Assembly (NCBI GenBank): GCA_964016985.1
Contig: OZ024826.1
Coordinates: forward strand, 61,696,910 to 61,760,909
Source: Anodontia alba
Taxonomy: Eukaryota > Mollusca > Bivalvia > Lucinida > Lucinidae
Reading direction: 5' to 3'
Length of the DNA stretch: 64,000 nt
Shown here: positions 33,370 through 42,963 of the stretch, one piece after another
How the letters are laid out: every line of letters starts with the position of its first letter
Position numbering within the stretch: position 1 is the first letter of the stretch
Notes under the pieces: generated by a model
What the model was told of the DNA's origin: nothing
Database searches by the model: none
Seen by the model: the letters and a program-made list of their open reading frames with translations, nothing else
Program-made: the position numbers and the translations under genes

Positions 33370-35400
33370 TCATTCCTCTGAGTTACCAACATGACCAATG
33401 CAGTGTGGACATGAAAAATGATCATGTCGCCTTATAACAGACTGTGCTGTGCAAAAATTTAGGTGTACCCAGTGCGTACAGTTGGAGCACTGTACCCATT
33501 TCATAAATATCAGGGAGACACTGTGTCTTACTTCAGCAGGTGTGAAAAGTTTACACACGCAGCATTTTTCAGACTCGTCAATTTCATCATCATTAGACTC
33601 AGAGAGGTCTAAATCGTCACATAAATTTATATGTGACGGTCCAGCAACGGGAGACAGACACAGACTTTTGCCTTGTTGCTTCAATTTACCTTTTGTAGAT
33701 TGCTTAAAATCTGACCCTTTACCTTTCCCAATATTGCTTTCTTTTGCAAGTGTTTTACCTTTCACTTTGGAGACCGGTTTTGCAGTAACAACTTTCCCCT
33801 TAGAGTTTGACTTTTGATTTACAGCATCAGTATCATTGGGTTTCATTTTTTTAGCTTTAGATGGACCTACAAACTTTGACTGATATTCAATTATCTTAAT
33901 TTCAATTTCTGGTTCGGTGATTGCTTTTCCTGAAACAACTCTGCTAAGAGTGTTTCTAGGTTTCTTTTGGTTTTCTTTGGCACTTTTGACAGTTTTCAAA
34001 TCAATTAACTTAGACTGCATAAATTGGCTAGGTGATTCCAATGATCGAGTATTATGTTCAATAACTTGGGCGTTAGCAGGATTCAAAGTAGCTGAAGTCT
34101 TTGGTAATGGGTTCATGTCATTTGAATCTCTTGGTACATCTGGTATTTCAGTTTCCATCACAGGCTCACTTGATGACTCATTGCCAAAGACCTCAGCTGG
34201 TAATACTGCTTCAAGTCTTATGACAGCACTGTTGAATGGAAATATGCCGGTTCTTCTGAACGCTGAGTGCAAATTTTCTGGTGCAAATGCTTTACAGTAT
34301 GCTTTACTGGATATTCCACAGACATCATAACGATCAATGCAGCCAGTGCTAGACCTTGTAAACTTATGACACAAATTATTATATATCTTTTGTAATGGAC
34401 CATATATGGCAACATCAAGTGGCTGGAGAATGTGGGAAGTATGGGCTGGTAAAATGAAAAGGATGATGTCCCTTTCTTTAGCCCATTCAACCAATCCAAT
34501 GGAAACATGTGATTTATGTCCGTCAAGCAAAAGGGGTTAGTACTCGCCAGGTTGTCTCTGTGGTGCATACTTATGAAATGATCTAGAAATGAACGAAAAA
34601 CCTCAGAGTTTGACCAACCAGACTCCGTTACAGTTCCGACACACCCAGGCGCCCCATCTTTCAGCAGATCCGGCATCATCCTTTGACCAGCAAAGACATA
34701 GTATGGTGGAATCATCTGACCACTCGCACTACCACAACCTAATATAGTTGTGGTATGTGATTTTCCTGAGGTGACTGCCTGCACATTGTATGCATTTCCA
34801 GCTACAACATATGGGGGGCTGTGATTATTGGTAATTCCTTTCTCGTCTACATTAAAAATTAAGTGGGGCTTGTCCTTAAGATTGTATTTTGTCAACACTT
34901 TGTCTAGCTCACTGAAATAATTCTGTACAACCAAAGATGTTGTAGATTTGGCCCTTTGCAGCTCAAGAGCTCTAGGCTTGATGACATGAAGCTCTGGCCA
35001 GCGTTTGATAAATCCCCGAAACCAGTTTATTGTCAAAGGATTATTGGAGCCCCTTTTACCAAGGCGTACACAGTAGTCTGATGCAATTTCAACAACGTCC
35101 TCACAAGTGTACCCATAACCATATTTTGCTACAGCTTGTAAATGATTAACTATTTTGGCCTCTTCTTCCAGGTCAAACACAGGTGAGCGTCCACTTTTCA
35201 CTATATCTATGTCTATATGACCTATCACCCTGTCCCGCAATGTCTGCTCTGGTACCCCATGGATTTTAGCAGCCTTTGTCACAGATATCTTTTCTTCTTT
35301 CACAGCTTTATATGCATCTGTGAGTGAATTAGGTGAGTACAGCCTGTATCTAGCTGCTTGATGGTGCCTGATTGGGTTAACCTGAAATAGGTGTGACAGT
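33370..35400 (-). pseudogene. Pogo/Tigger-like transposase with C-terminal PHD-like finger
   Basis: A cut-and-paste DDE transposase. A 3' splice site (TATTTCAG, near 35385) probably opens the main exon. In order: a Psq/CENP-B-type helix-turn-helix (LTDAYKAVKEEKISVTKAAK, then GVPEQTLRDRV) and a second DNA-binding region with NWFRGFIKRWPEL. The first catalytic Asp is in HLIFNVDEKGI. A one-base frameshift follows near 34545. The second frame then has LDGHKSHVS (second Asp) and [20 protein letters not shown] (third Asp). A Lys-rich tail follows. The C terminus has a C4HC3 pattern (CCVC...[11 protein letters not shown]...FSCPHC), typical of PHD fingers. One frameshift is the only clear lesion, so this is a fairly young copy. 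Terminal repeats were not found. Confidence 0.8.
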
Positions 35401-35512
35401 GTTAAGCAAGGGGCAACTGCTCGCTCTCTCTCTCTCATCTCTCTCTACATATTTATTTCACACACACACACACATGCACACACACAACACACACACACAC
35501 GGGATGGCGTGC
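35401..35512. repeat. (CT)n and (CA)n microsatellites
   Basis: CTCT units at about 35421-35446 and CA-rich runs at 35459-35500, at the 5' edge of the pogo-like element. Confidence 0.9.
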
Positions 35513-36107
35513 ACAGACCAGTGTCAGATATAGGTCGTCAACAAACAACTGAAGTTCTATTCTATTCTGTAGTAATATTGAACAACAGCAACAAAAAAAG
35601 TAACATGTTTGTGGAATAAGAATGCATCTTTTATTTCTAAAAAGGTTCTGTTTCAGTACAAAACTATAATTAATGCATAAAAACAACATAAGAACCCCAT
35701 GTGGATAAACAATATTGAAAATTAAGCTGTAACCGCTTCAAGGACATAAGCGACATATGACGTAACGGGCGGTTGTAAAGGAATCGAGACAATTCATCGA
35801 CAAGACAACTCATCGACACGGTTTTTGGAGACAATTCATCGACACAATTGAAGACAACTCATCGACACTTTCTGAAGACAATTCATCGACACATTTGTTT
35901 GAATATAATTTGCAATCATAGGTAATTAAGGGTAATTATGGATGAGTGGTTCATTGTATTTGATTGATCATACCTGTGAATAGCTAGCCTACCTTTCAGA
36001 GAACAGTCTCAGAATCAAGTGTTGTGCTCAGAATGCGGAAAGGTTTTTAATTTGCAGCATTTATGATGCTGCTGCTGACGAATGCTCGCTCAGCGCGGCC
36101 ACTGCCA

Positions 36108-36361
36108 TCAGGAAAAAACGCCTATGAGATTTTTACCCCCTCGAACCCCACTATTATATAGTAAAACTGGAGTTTGCAGGGGTATTCGAAATTTCCTTAT
36201 TTCTACTCTAAAACATAGATTGTGGGTACTCGTTCGAATCGCCTCATTGAGGCGGTTCAAACGTGTACCCATAATCGATATTTTGAATAGAAATAAGAAA
36301 AATATCAAATTGGATCATCAAATTTTTATTAATGCATTTGAATAGGCGATTTTACGTTATG
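36108..36361. mobile_element. MITE family A, copy 3, nested in the MULE-like element
   Basis: AAAAAACGCCTATGAGATTT at the left, AATAGGCGATTTTACGTTAT at the right. The central stem is GTGGGTACTCGTTCGAATCG with its arm. The termini are more diverged than in the other three good copies. Confidence 0.7.
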
Positions 36362-36429
36362 ACTGCAAGACCTGAATTGGAAGTTTTGACTGTCGGGGAG
36401 CTGTCTCAAAGTCCGACTGAGACTTACAT

Positions 36430-36660
36430 GTACTCTAGACAGACACACAGACAGACAAACGGACAGACAGACAGTCAGATAGTAGATAAATAAATAAATA
36501 AATAAATAAGAATAAATGAAAGAAAGGAAGAAAGAAAAAGACATATACTGTCTTAGATTGAACGAAAAAGACAAAAAGATTGACAAGAAGATTGACAGAC
36601 AGATATATAATTACTGTGACAGACAGGCAGACGGACGGATAGACGGACGGACGGACAGAT
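36430..36660. repeat. Compound CAGA/AAATA/AAAG/GACG microsatellites
   Basis: CAGA units at 36438-36475 and AAATA units at 36485-36510. An AAAGAAAGG run and GACAGACGGACGG run extend to 36658. The whole block lies in the intron-like space next to the MULE exon. Confidence 0.85.
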
Positions 36661-36688
36661 AGTTTAAATAACTCATACAAAAACTTAC

Positions 36689-36824
36689 CAGTATTACACG
36701 TTCTATGCTGCCACTTATCACAACCATCACACTGAAAAGCATGTTGCCGCTGACGCAACATTTGCTGCTTTCGAACACACAATACACAGAAATTCCATAA
36801 TGTACTAAATACAGAATAATGCAC
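36689..36824 (-). pseudogene. Zinc-finger exon of a MULE-type transposase
   Basis: The minus strand encodes CVLCVRKQQMLRQRQHAFQC, then DGCDKWQHRTCNTG. It is followed directly by a consensus splice donor (GTAAGT at 36688-36683). The C-x2-C ... C-x2-C-x4-H-x2-C arrangement is the FLYWCH/WRKY-like N-terminal finger seen in mollusc MULE transposases. No further exon lies inside the element, so the copy is a deletion derivative. Confidence 0.6.
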
Positions 36825-37546
36825 TATATTGATTTATCAAATGACTGATGGTCACTCTTGAAATCTCAGAGTTTATATACCACCCAGAACACTCAATATG
36901 AAAGCTGACACACAAGCTGAGTTATAACTGACATCAAAGTAGTCATGTCAGTCAAGTCACCTAATTAACTAATGAGCGTGTACAAGCTCTACAGCTTCAT
37001 GGTAGTCATGTCAGTCAAGTATCTTAACTGATGCGCGTGTACAAAGCTCATCAACTTTGCTACATGACACTGATGTATTGATTGAAAGTTTAATTCATAT
37101 TATTATTATAATTCGAACATCAAAAAGTTTGGAAATAAATGACAAAATAACTCATAAAACAATATCCAGCTTCACTTTCCAACTACTTTTGTTTTAATTA
37201 AGAAGGTTTTTAAAAAGTTGCATGTATATCATACATTAAATATACAATGCGTAAGTTTATTTGCGCCAGCCGTTGTATGCGGTTTAAATGGTATCTGAAA
37301 TTGTATCAAAAACCAAAAATATGGAATTAATATCCTAAATTCGTTATTTTGATCATAAACGTGATAATATATCACTTTAATGCTAAAACATTGTCTTCAT
37401 TTTATCAGCTTGGGTATAATTGCAAGATAATAATGTGTCGATGAATTGTCTTCAAAAGTGTCGATGAGTTGTCTTCAATTGTGTCGATGAATTGTCTCCA
37501 AAAACTGTGTCGATGAGTTGTCTTGTCGATGAATTGTCTTGTTCCC

Positions 37547-38015
37547 GTTGTAAACAAACGCAGACCGAAAGCAGGCGTCAGCTGTCAAAGTATTTTAGGA
37601 TTCAGAATCGGTCTTTTTTGGGTGTTTAAAAATGGAAATAGGGATAGTGGGCTCAGAACGTAGCTGGGGAATTTATCTAAGTACCAAATTACCTGCTTGA
37701 ACCGCATCTTGACTGGATTTTGCTCAGGTAAGGTTTTGTTCTTGCTGAAAACAATGGCGAAGAAACGTCTTGTGAAATGTTGCTTTCTGCACGTGCACAC
37801 GCGGAATGCTTCCTTCCACGAACTTACAACCTGGACGAATTTGACACCTCCGACCATATAACATAAGTGCTCATTGTTTTACCTTAACTATATGAATAAG
37901 TTGATTTAATTACAGTTGTATAAATTTTATTGATTATTTTATAAGAAATATCTAAATTCATTTATGCATAGTTTTTTTTTGTTTTTTTTTTTACTTTTAT
38001 GTATTCTTATTAAAT
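37547..38015. other. Non-coding stretch between two elements
   Basis: It starts with the MULE target duplication and ends with AAAT, the TRIM target duplication. A 90-residue minus-strand frame (37857-37585) has no recognisable domain. Confidence 0.5.
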
Positions 38016-38031
38016 TGTAACGGAATAGTAT

Positions 38032-39042
38032 CGTCCTGTCATGTATTTTGATGCACATCTAATTTGACGCACTTACATGTTTCTTCCTATTCTTGGACTT
38101 GCAGAAACTTTTTTGTAATGCCTCATCATTATTGGGGTAGAGCAACATAAGAGAGTCACACCCAGGTGTTTAAGTAGAAATTCTAGGATCTTCTTGGAAA
38201 ATTACAACCATGTAACCATGAATGGTCAACATTTTGAAAGAAATGCTTAAAGCACATTTTTCCTTTGAATTGAAGCTCAAAACTTTAAAGATGCATCAGC
38301 TTCATCTGAATCAAACATGCTTGTCTGTTACAATGTCACCTGATGCATTTATTCACAAGTATGATATATGGTTGAAATGCTATTGCATACACAATATTAC
38401 TTTTCAAATAAATATAAGGTCTTATATGAAAATATTTTGCAATTGGAAGAAGAGAAATTCATAAAGTATTTTTCTGTGTATTTGTTTGATGCCAAGCATA
38501 AATAATTTGATGAAAAATATTTTTGCTGACAATAAATAATCAATTTAGAATATATTTTATTAAGACATGTGGCAAATTTGTACATGCAAGCAGGAGAAAG
38601 AAGCATTTCAACTGCCCTACCCCTTAAAAGTGAGACATAAAAATGGCGGCAATTCACAAAATGAGGTCAGATTTTAAAATCTATACAGGTGTCATTTAAC
38701 AGTGATTCTTGTCATTTTATTTTGTTCTAACAGACAAATGATGCTGCCTGAACATGGTCCTGGTATTATTGTAAAACTTAAATTACTATCTTGCAAGAAA
38801 AATAGCAGCCTTTTAGATGCATCATTTCATATGAGTGTAAACCAAAATGACAATCACCATGGTGGTCCTATTTCACTTGGAATATTTATGAAGGCAGTTG
38901 ATGCAAATTTATTTTAATGATATTAAATAATGTTCTAGAAGTCCATGATTGTCTTACACAAAACAAATGTGCTGGGAGTTGTCAGTGAAATTAATGACCT
39001 GTCAAATAATGCTTAAGTGCGTCAAAACCCATGAGTCTAAGC
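38032..39042. mobile_element. 1.0 kb insertion splitting the TRIM 5' LTR
   Basis: Comparison with the intact 3' LTR shows an extra 1011 bp placed within the TATATAT run, with TAT (or TA) on both sides. Inner ends carry an imperfect inversion: CATG-TA-TTTTGATGCAC at the left and, complemented, CATG-GG-TTTTGACGCAC at the right. A second TTTGACGCACTTA also lies at 38063-38075. Two open frames inside (38222-38464 and 38702-38917) have no recognised domain. It is probably a non-autonomous DNA element. Confidence 0.65.
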
Positions 39043-39202
39043 TATATATATCACTTCTACAGCCTTGCTGTAGAAGCCGGCTTTTATGGTGACACTGGTA
39101 GAGTGATTGGCTTTTTTACGAAGTTAAGCAACGGAGATTGCGGTTAGTACCTGGATGGGTGACCACGGCGCTTAACCATGGAAGACCCGGTTTCACGCTA
39201 CA
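39043..39202 (+). repeat. TRIM 5' LTR, distal part
   Basis: It aligns base for base with 39336-39497 apart from scattered changes and a 3-nt indel in CTTAACCATGG against CTTAACTTCGTGG. It begins with a hairpin CTTCTACAGC-CTT-GCTGTAGAAG and ends CA. Confidence 0.85.
39120..39164 (+). promoter_or_regulatory. 5S-like Pol III internal control region in the 5' LTR
   Basis: GAAGTTAAGCAACG (box A region) and GGTTAGTACCTGGATGGGTG followed by ACC (intermediate element plus box C) are separated by 8 nt. That spacing matches 5S rRNA genes. A T6 run immediately 5' of box A could terminate Pol III early. I see the promoter elements, and activity is not shown. Confidence 0.75.
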
Positions 39203-39203
39203 T

Positions 39204-39221
39204 TGGTGGCAGCGGTGGGAT
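39204..39221 (+). other. Primer-binding site for tRNA-Leu
   Basis: TGGTGGCAGCGGTGGGAT is the exact 18-nt complement of the 3' end of a common metazoan tRNA-Leu (…ATCCCACCGCTGCCA plus CCA). It lies one base after the CA end of the 5' LTR, as in Ty3/gypsy-type elements. Confidence 0.85.
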
Positions 39222-39303
39222 GGAAGACAGTGTCCTTAGTGTGTTGCATAGGCTCCGCCCTCGGATTTGCCTGGTGAGGTGTGTGTGACTTCGGGACGAA
39301 GTC

Positions 39304-39322
39304 AAGAGAAGAGGGGGAGAAA
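39304..39322 (+). other. Polypurine tract
   Basis: Nineteen purines (AAGAGAAGAGGGGGAGAAA) end directly at the TG of the 3' LTR, the expected plus-strand primer. A perfect hairpin GACTTCG-GGA-CGAAGTC abuts it at 39287-39303. Confidence 0.85.
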
Positions 39323-39497
39323 TGTAACGGAATAGTATATATATCACTTCTACAGCCTTGCTGTGGAAGCCGGCTTTTATGGCGACATTGGTAGAGTGAT
39401 TGGCTTTTTTACGAAGTTAAGCAACGGAGATTGCGGTTAGTACCTGGATGGGTGACCGCGGCGCTTAACTTCGTGGAAGACCCGGTTTCAGGCTACA
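39323..39497 (+). repeat. TRIM 3' LTR, intact, 175 bp
   Basis: It starts TGTAACGG and ends GGCTACA. The LTR region from TCTACAGCC to GGCTACA also loosely resembles 5S rRNA at its outer ends (5S begins near TCTACGGCC). So most of the LTR may derive from a 5S copy with an altered upstream half. Confidence 0.85.
39413..39457 (+). promoter_or_regulatory. 5S-like Pol III internal control region in the 3' LTR
   Basis: The same box A, intermediate and box C blocks and the same 8-nt spacer as in the 5' LTR. They are conserved while flanking LTR positions differ. Confidence 0.75.
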
Positions 39498-39501
39498 AAA
39501 T

Positions 39502-40299
39502 TATAATGTAGTGAATAAAATTCTTAATTTTCAGTTGTCTAAAAATAATAATAATAATAATAAAAAAAAACAAATACTGATTTTTTTATCTATTTCTTTG
39601 TTTACTTTTATTTATGTATAAGATAAAAGATGAACACTTCAAAAGATTAAAATTGTTATGATGGATTGTGTGTAATATGGATTAAATGTTTAATTCCTGA
39701 TTAAAAAAAAAGAAGAAAATAAATAAATAAAAAAAACAAACAACAAAAACCTATGTAAGTGACTTTAGATGAATAAAGTTACACTTGTTTATGAAACTTT
39801 TTAATCTTCAAATTCTACACATTATCAAAATGATTTCAAATTGATAAATGAATAAAAGTTTCTTTTATACTTCTAGCCATTTATCTTCTGCTCAAGACTG
39901 ATTTCCCCATATCTGGCCCCTACCTGTTTGAGAGCCATAGGTCACCACAGATGTATGATCTGTTATCTGCATATTTCACTAATAGGTCATTAGGATGTTA
40001 TGCAATGGAATATGTGTCTTTAACTGGCTGTAAATATTCCTGACAGAGGTATGCTAAATATGATGACCAGACTAACCTAACCCTAACCATCTGTGCAGTT
40101 AATGGGTGTACAGACTCGCATACTGAAGTCTGTAAACAGTGGCAGACAGATTCTAAAGTCTACGTAGCCGTTTTCACGAAAAGTAGCTCAGTGGTGATCG
40201 CACCACTATTAACAACTTTGTTTGCAGTGTTTGCTCTTGCATAATTTATTATGGTTTGGCAGGTTTGCCAATCGGATATCTGTTGGTTTGTTTTTGACG
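39502..40299. other. AT-rich non-coding stretch
   Basis: AAT and A-rich runs at 39546-39570 and 39702-39745. No gene is seen. Confidence 0.5.
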
Positions 40300-42230
40300 G
40301 GTTTTTAAAATATCCGCCCTTTAAAATAGCGATGTCCGGGCGGTCGGGCTTCGTCCGAGGTTTACCTTTTGATTAACCTATTTCAAAGTTATATGCTACC
40401 ATTATTTTTCAGTGGATTGCTTTTATATTTGGTAGGAATGAAGAGGAGGACAAGTAGGCATGTCACATACAAGAGAGACTGCTTTCTTAGTTATGTACTT
40501 ATCTCCCCTGATGTCCCAGGTTTACCTTTTGGTTAACCTTTTTCAAAGTTAAATGTTACCTTTATTCTTCAGTGGATTGCTTTCATATTTGGTAGGGATG
40601 AAGAGTAAGCATCACATGCAAGAGAAACAACTCTTACTTTCTTAGTTATATACTTATCTCCCCTGACATCCAAGGTTTACCTTTTGGTCAACCTTTTTTC
40701 AAAGTTGTATGTTACCTTTATTCTTAAGTGGATTGCTTTCATATTTGTTAGGGATAAAGAGGAGGACCAGTAGGTGTGTCACATGCAATAGCGACAACTC
40801 TCACTTTCTTCATTATCTACTTATCTCCCCGGAAGCTGAAATCTTGTGCAGGCCATAACTCACATACTGTTTGAGATAATTTGATAATATTTGGTAGGGA
40901 CATATATCAGGTCGAGTAGGAGTGTCGTATACAAGAAGGACAACTCTTGCTTTAGTTTAAACAGTATTTATTTATCAAAAACAATGTACATGTACAATCA
41001 ATTACAATCTCAACTGACAGGATCTGACAGTAAGCTTTCGCTTATATGAAAGTCTTGCTTTGTTATTTTTTGTAGTTACCTCCCCTGAATAAATTTCTAA
41101 GCCAAATTCATACGTGCCATATCTCACACTGTGAGATAAAATCTCACAGAATTTGGCCCATCTGGAAGGCAATCCCATAAAAGATTCATATCACGCAGAA
41201 TTTTCAGATCATTTTACAACAGATTTTATGAAGAAATAAACATAAATCACACACTATTGTGGTTTTCACAAGTTTCTTCTGTGTAAAATAAAGACTTAAG
41301 ACTATATTGGGGGAGCTCCAAAGTGATATTTAAGAAAATGTCACAGAATTTTGTCAAATCTCCCTTAAAATTTGCTTTATCATACAGATTTTAGTCCACA
41401 GCTGATGGCATGTATGCAAATTTTTATGCACTCCATAACTTCTTAATAGTTTGAAATATTTTGATAATATTTGGTAGATACATAGATAAGGACCAGAAGA
41501 GTTGTCATATGCAAGAGAGACAATTCTCACTTTCTTCATTATGTACTTACCGCCCCTGAAACAGAAATCTTGTGCAGGCCATAACTCCTATACTGTTTGA
41601 TATAATTTGATCATATTTGGTAAGGACATATATCAGGTCAAGTAAGAGTGTCACATGCAAGAAGAACAATTGCTTTGTTCTTTTTTCTTGTTATCTCCCC
41701 TGAACGGATTCCCAAGCCAAATTCTTGTGCACTTCATAACTTCTTAATGGTTTGAAATATTTCAATAATATTTGGTAAATGACATAGATAAAGACCAGTA
41801 GGTGTGTCTCCAGCAAGAGAAACAACTCTGACTTTTCGTAACACACTTATCTCCCCTGAAGCTGAGAGCTTGTGCAACCAAAATTGATTTTTTTTTTTTT
41901 CCACTTATGCAGGTTGTAGTTTTTTGGGGTAAAATTTGATTTTTTTTTTTTCACCTATGCAGGTTGTAGCTTTAGTGGCTGAGCCTCTTCTATATACTTA
42001 CCAGTGACCACATCAGTAACTAGCATTTTTTTTTTTTTGGATAAAAATTGTATTTTTGGACAGGCTTTTCACAGAAAAATTCTGTCCTTTAAAATAGCGA
42101 TGTCCGGGCAGTCAGGCTTCGTCCGAGGTTTACCTTTTGGTTAACCTTTTTTACAAAGTGATAGGATGCCTTTATTCTTCTGTGGAAAAACCTGTCCATA
42201 ATGTCGTGAGCAATTATTCTTCCTCAATAT
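40300..42230. repeat. Tandem array of ~155-165 bp units
   Basis: GGTTTACCTTTTGGTTAACC followed by AAAGTTATATGTTACC begins units near 40359, 40518 and 40674. CTTATCTCCCCTGA recurs near 40499, 40652, 40820 and, with variation, to 41850. AGCGATGTCCGGGC near 40329 and 42101 brackets the array as direct repeats. A ~110-bp unrelated segment interrupts near 40957-41060. It is non-coding and pearl-like. Confidence 0.7.
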
Positions 42231-42689
42231 ATTACCGCTCACTTCGACATGGGCGTGCTAAATTGACCAGCCCTTCCTAATGGCCATTACTCATATCTCA
42301 GTTGCTCCTCATATCTCTGTGTGTTGTTTTAAAATGCAAATTCTCACATGTGTACCTAGCGCATTTCTTTTGCACACACAGCTATTTTTGTTTGAAGAAA
42401 CTGACACTTCTGGATGTCAAAAAAATTGTGCGTAAAAAGCAGGTAAACATCCATCCATTTATCAAAAATATCGTGTAACCCACTTAATCTTCTACCAAAG
42501 TCTTACCTCTTATCTTGATGACATCATACCATGCTTATTTTTAGCATAAATTTCCATATTTGTTACATGCTAAGCATTTTTGCTATTCCGACAAGTGCCC
42601 TAATGTAAACAATAAACTATACTGCACAAAAAAAGTTACACACCTATATTATGAACATGATATTCAAAAATGTCAAATGTAATGTTCTT
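42231..42689. other. Non-coding stretch
   Basis: No gene or repeat is recognised. Confidence 0.45.
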
Positions 42690-42840
42690 AAAAACTTTCT
42701 ATGACAGGCTTTCTTCTTTTTTTTACTAACCCATTCCTATTCTTTTTATTAACACTTTTCTTTCAGGAAAACCTTTCTGCTTCTTTTACTAATCCATTTT
42801 TATTCTCTTACTTACACTTTTCTTTCAGGAAAGACCTCTC
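42690..42840 (+). repeat. Duplicated ~70-bp pyrimidine tract ending CTTTCAG
   Basis: Two tandem copies of TTTACTAA(C/T)CCATT...ACACTTTTCTTTCAGGAAA. Each looks like a branch point, polypyrimidine tract and AG acceptor. They lie just before the LINE coding remains. Confidence 0.6.
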
Positions 42841-42936
42841 AAAATAAGAAAGTATCCTAAGGAAAACTTAGAAAAGGCAGTCTATAAATAATTCAGTCCT
42901 TCACATGGAACAAATTTGGTTGTATTAATATTGGCA

Positions 42937-42963
42937 GGTGATATTGAAATGAACCCAGGCTCC
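42937..42963 (+). other. 2A-like ribosome-skipping motif, altered last residue
   Basis: The codons read GDIEMNPGS, preceded by LVVLILA. 2A-like sequences (consensus D-V/I-E-x-N-P-G-P) occur near the N terminus of some CR1/L2-clade LINE proteins. There they cause ribosome skipping between the last Gly and Pro. Here CCN has become TCC (Ser), so skipping should be lost. Confidence 0.6.

Larger units (their letters stand above)
35780..37546. mobile_element. MULE-like transposon with tandem-repeat inverted ends
   Basis: Ends GGAATCGAGACAATTC and (complement) GGGAACAAGACAATTC are followed on each side by the same series. GACAATTCATCGACA and GACAACTCATCGACA alternate about five times, with matching spacers (GTTTTTGGA, CAATTGAA). 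The inverted ends match almost perfectly over ~120 bp (35786-35902 against 37435-37540). The octamer GTTGTAAA flanks the element at 35772-35779 and 37547-37554. An 8-9 bp duplication plus long TIRs fits Mutator-like elements. The enclosed exon at 36689-36824 supports this. The rest of the transposase is missing. Confidence 0.75.
38016..39497 (+). mobile_element. 5S-bearing miniature LTR retrotransposon (TRIM, Cassandra-like)
   Basis: All parts of a TRIM are present in order. Target duplication AAAT (38012-38015). 5' LTR starting TGTAACGGAATAGTAT (38016-38031), split by a 1011-bp insertion, resuming at 39043 and ending GCTACA at 39202. One-base spacer and PBS (39204-39221). About 80 bp of non-coding internal sequence. 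Polypurine tract (39304-39322). 3' LTR (39323-39497). AAAT again (39498-39501). Without the insertion the element is ~468 bp. It has no gag or pol, so it must use another element's enzymes. The LTRs differ at roughly 8-10 positions in 160. Each LTR contains a 5S-rRNA-like internal promoter. The only 5S-carrying TRIMs I know of are plant Cassandra elements. I infer convergence or unrecognised breadth rather than transfer. Confidence 0.85.

Noticed and set aside
36005..36065. C2H2 zinc-finger half (CSECGKVF then NLQHL)
   Set aside because: It ends in a stop after the first half, lacks the His pair, and a competing frame is open longer.
38222..38917. Two open frames (80 and 71 residues) as host genes
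   Set aside because: They lie inside the insertion that splits the TRIM LTR and show no recognised domain or splice sites.
39043..39497. Two 5S-like segments as genuine 5S rRNA genes or a 5S-derived SINE
   Set aside because: The 5' half does not match 5S rRNA and the helices would not form, so they are not genes. The TG/CA ends, PBS, PPT and AAAT duplication favour LTRs of a TRIM over a SINE.
40185..40215. tRNA gene suggested by TAGCTCAGTGG
   Set aside because: The A-box-like phrase has no B box or cloverleaf partner at the expected distance.
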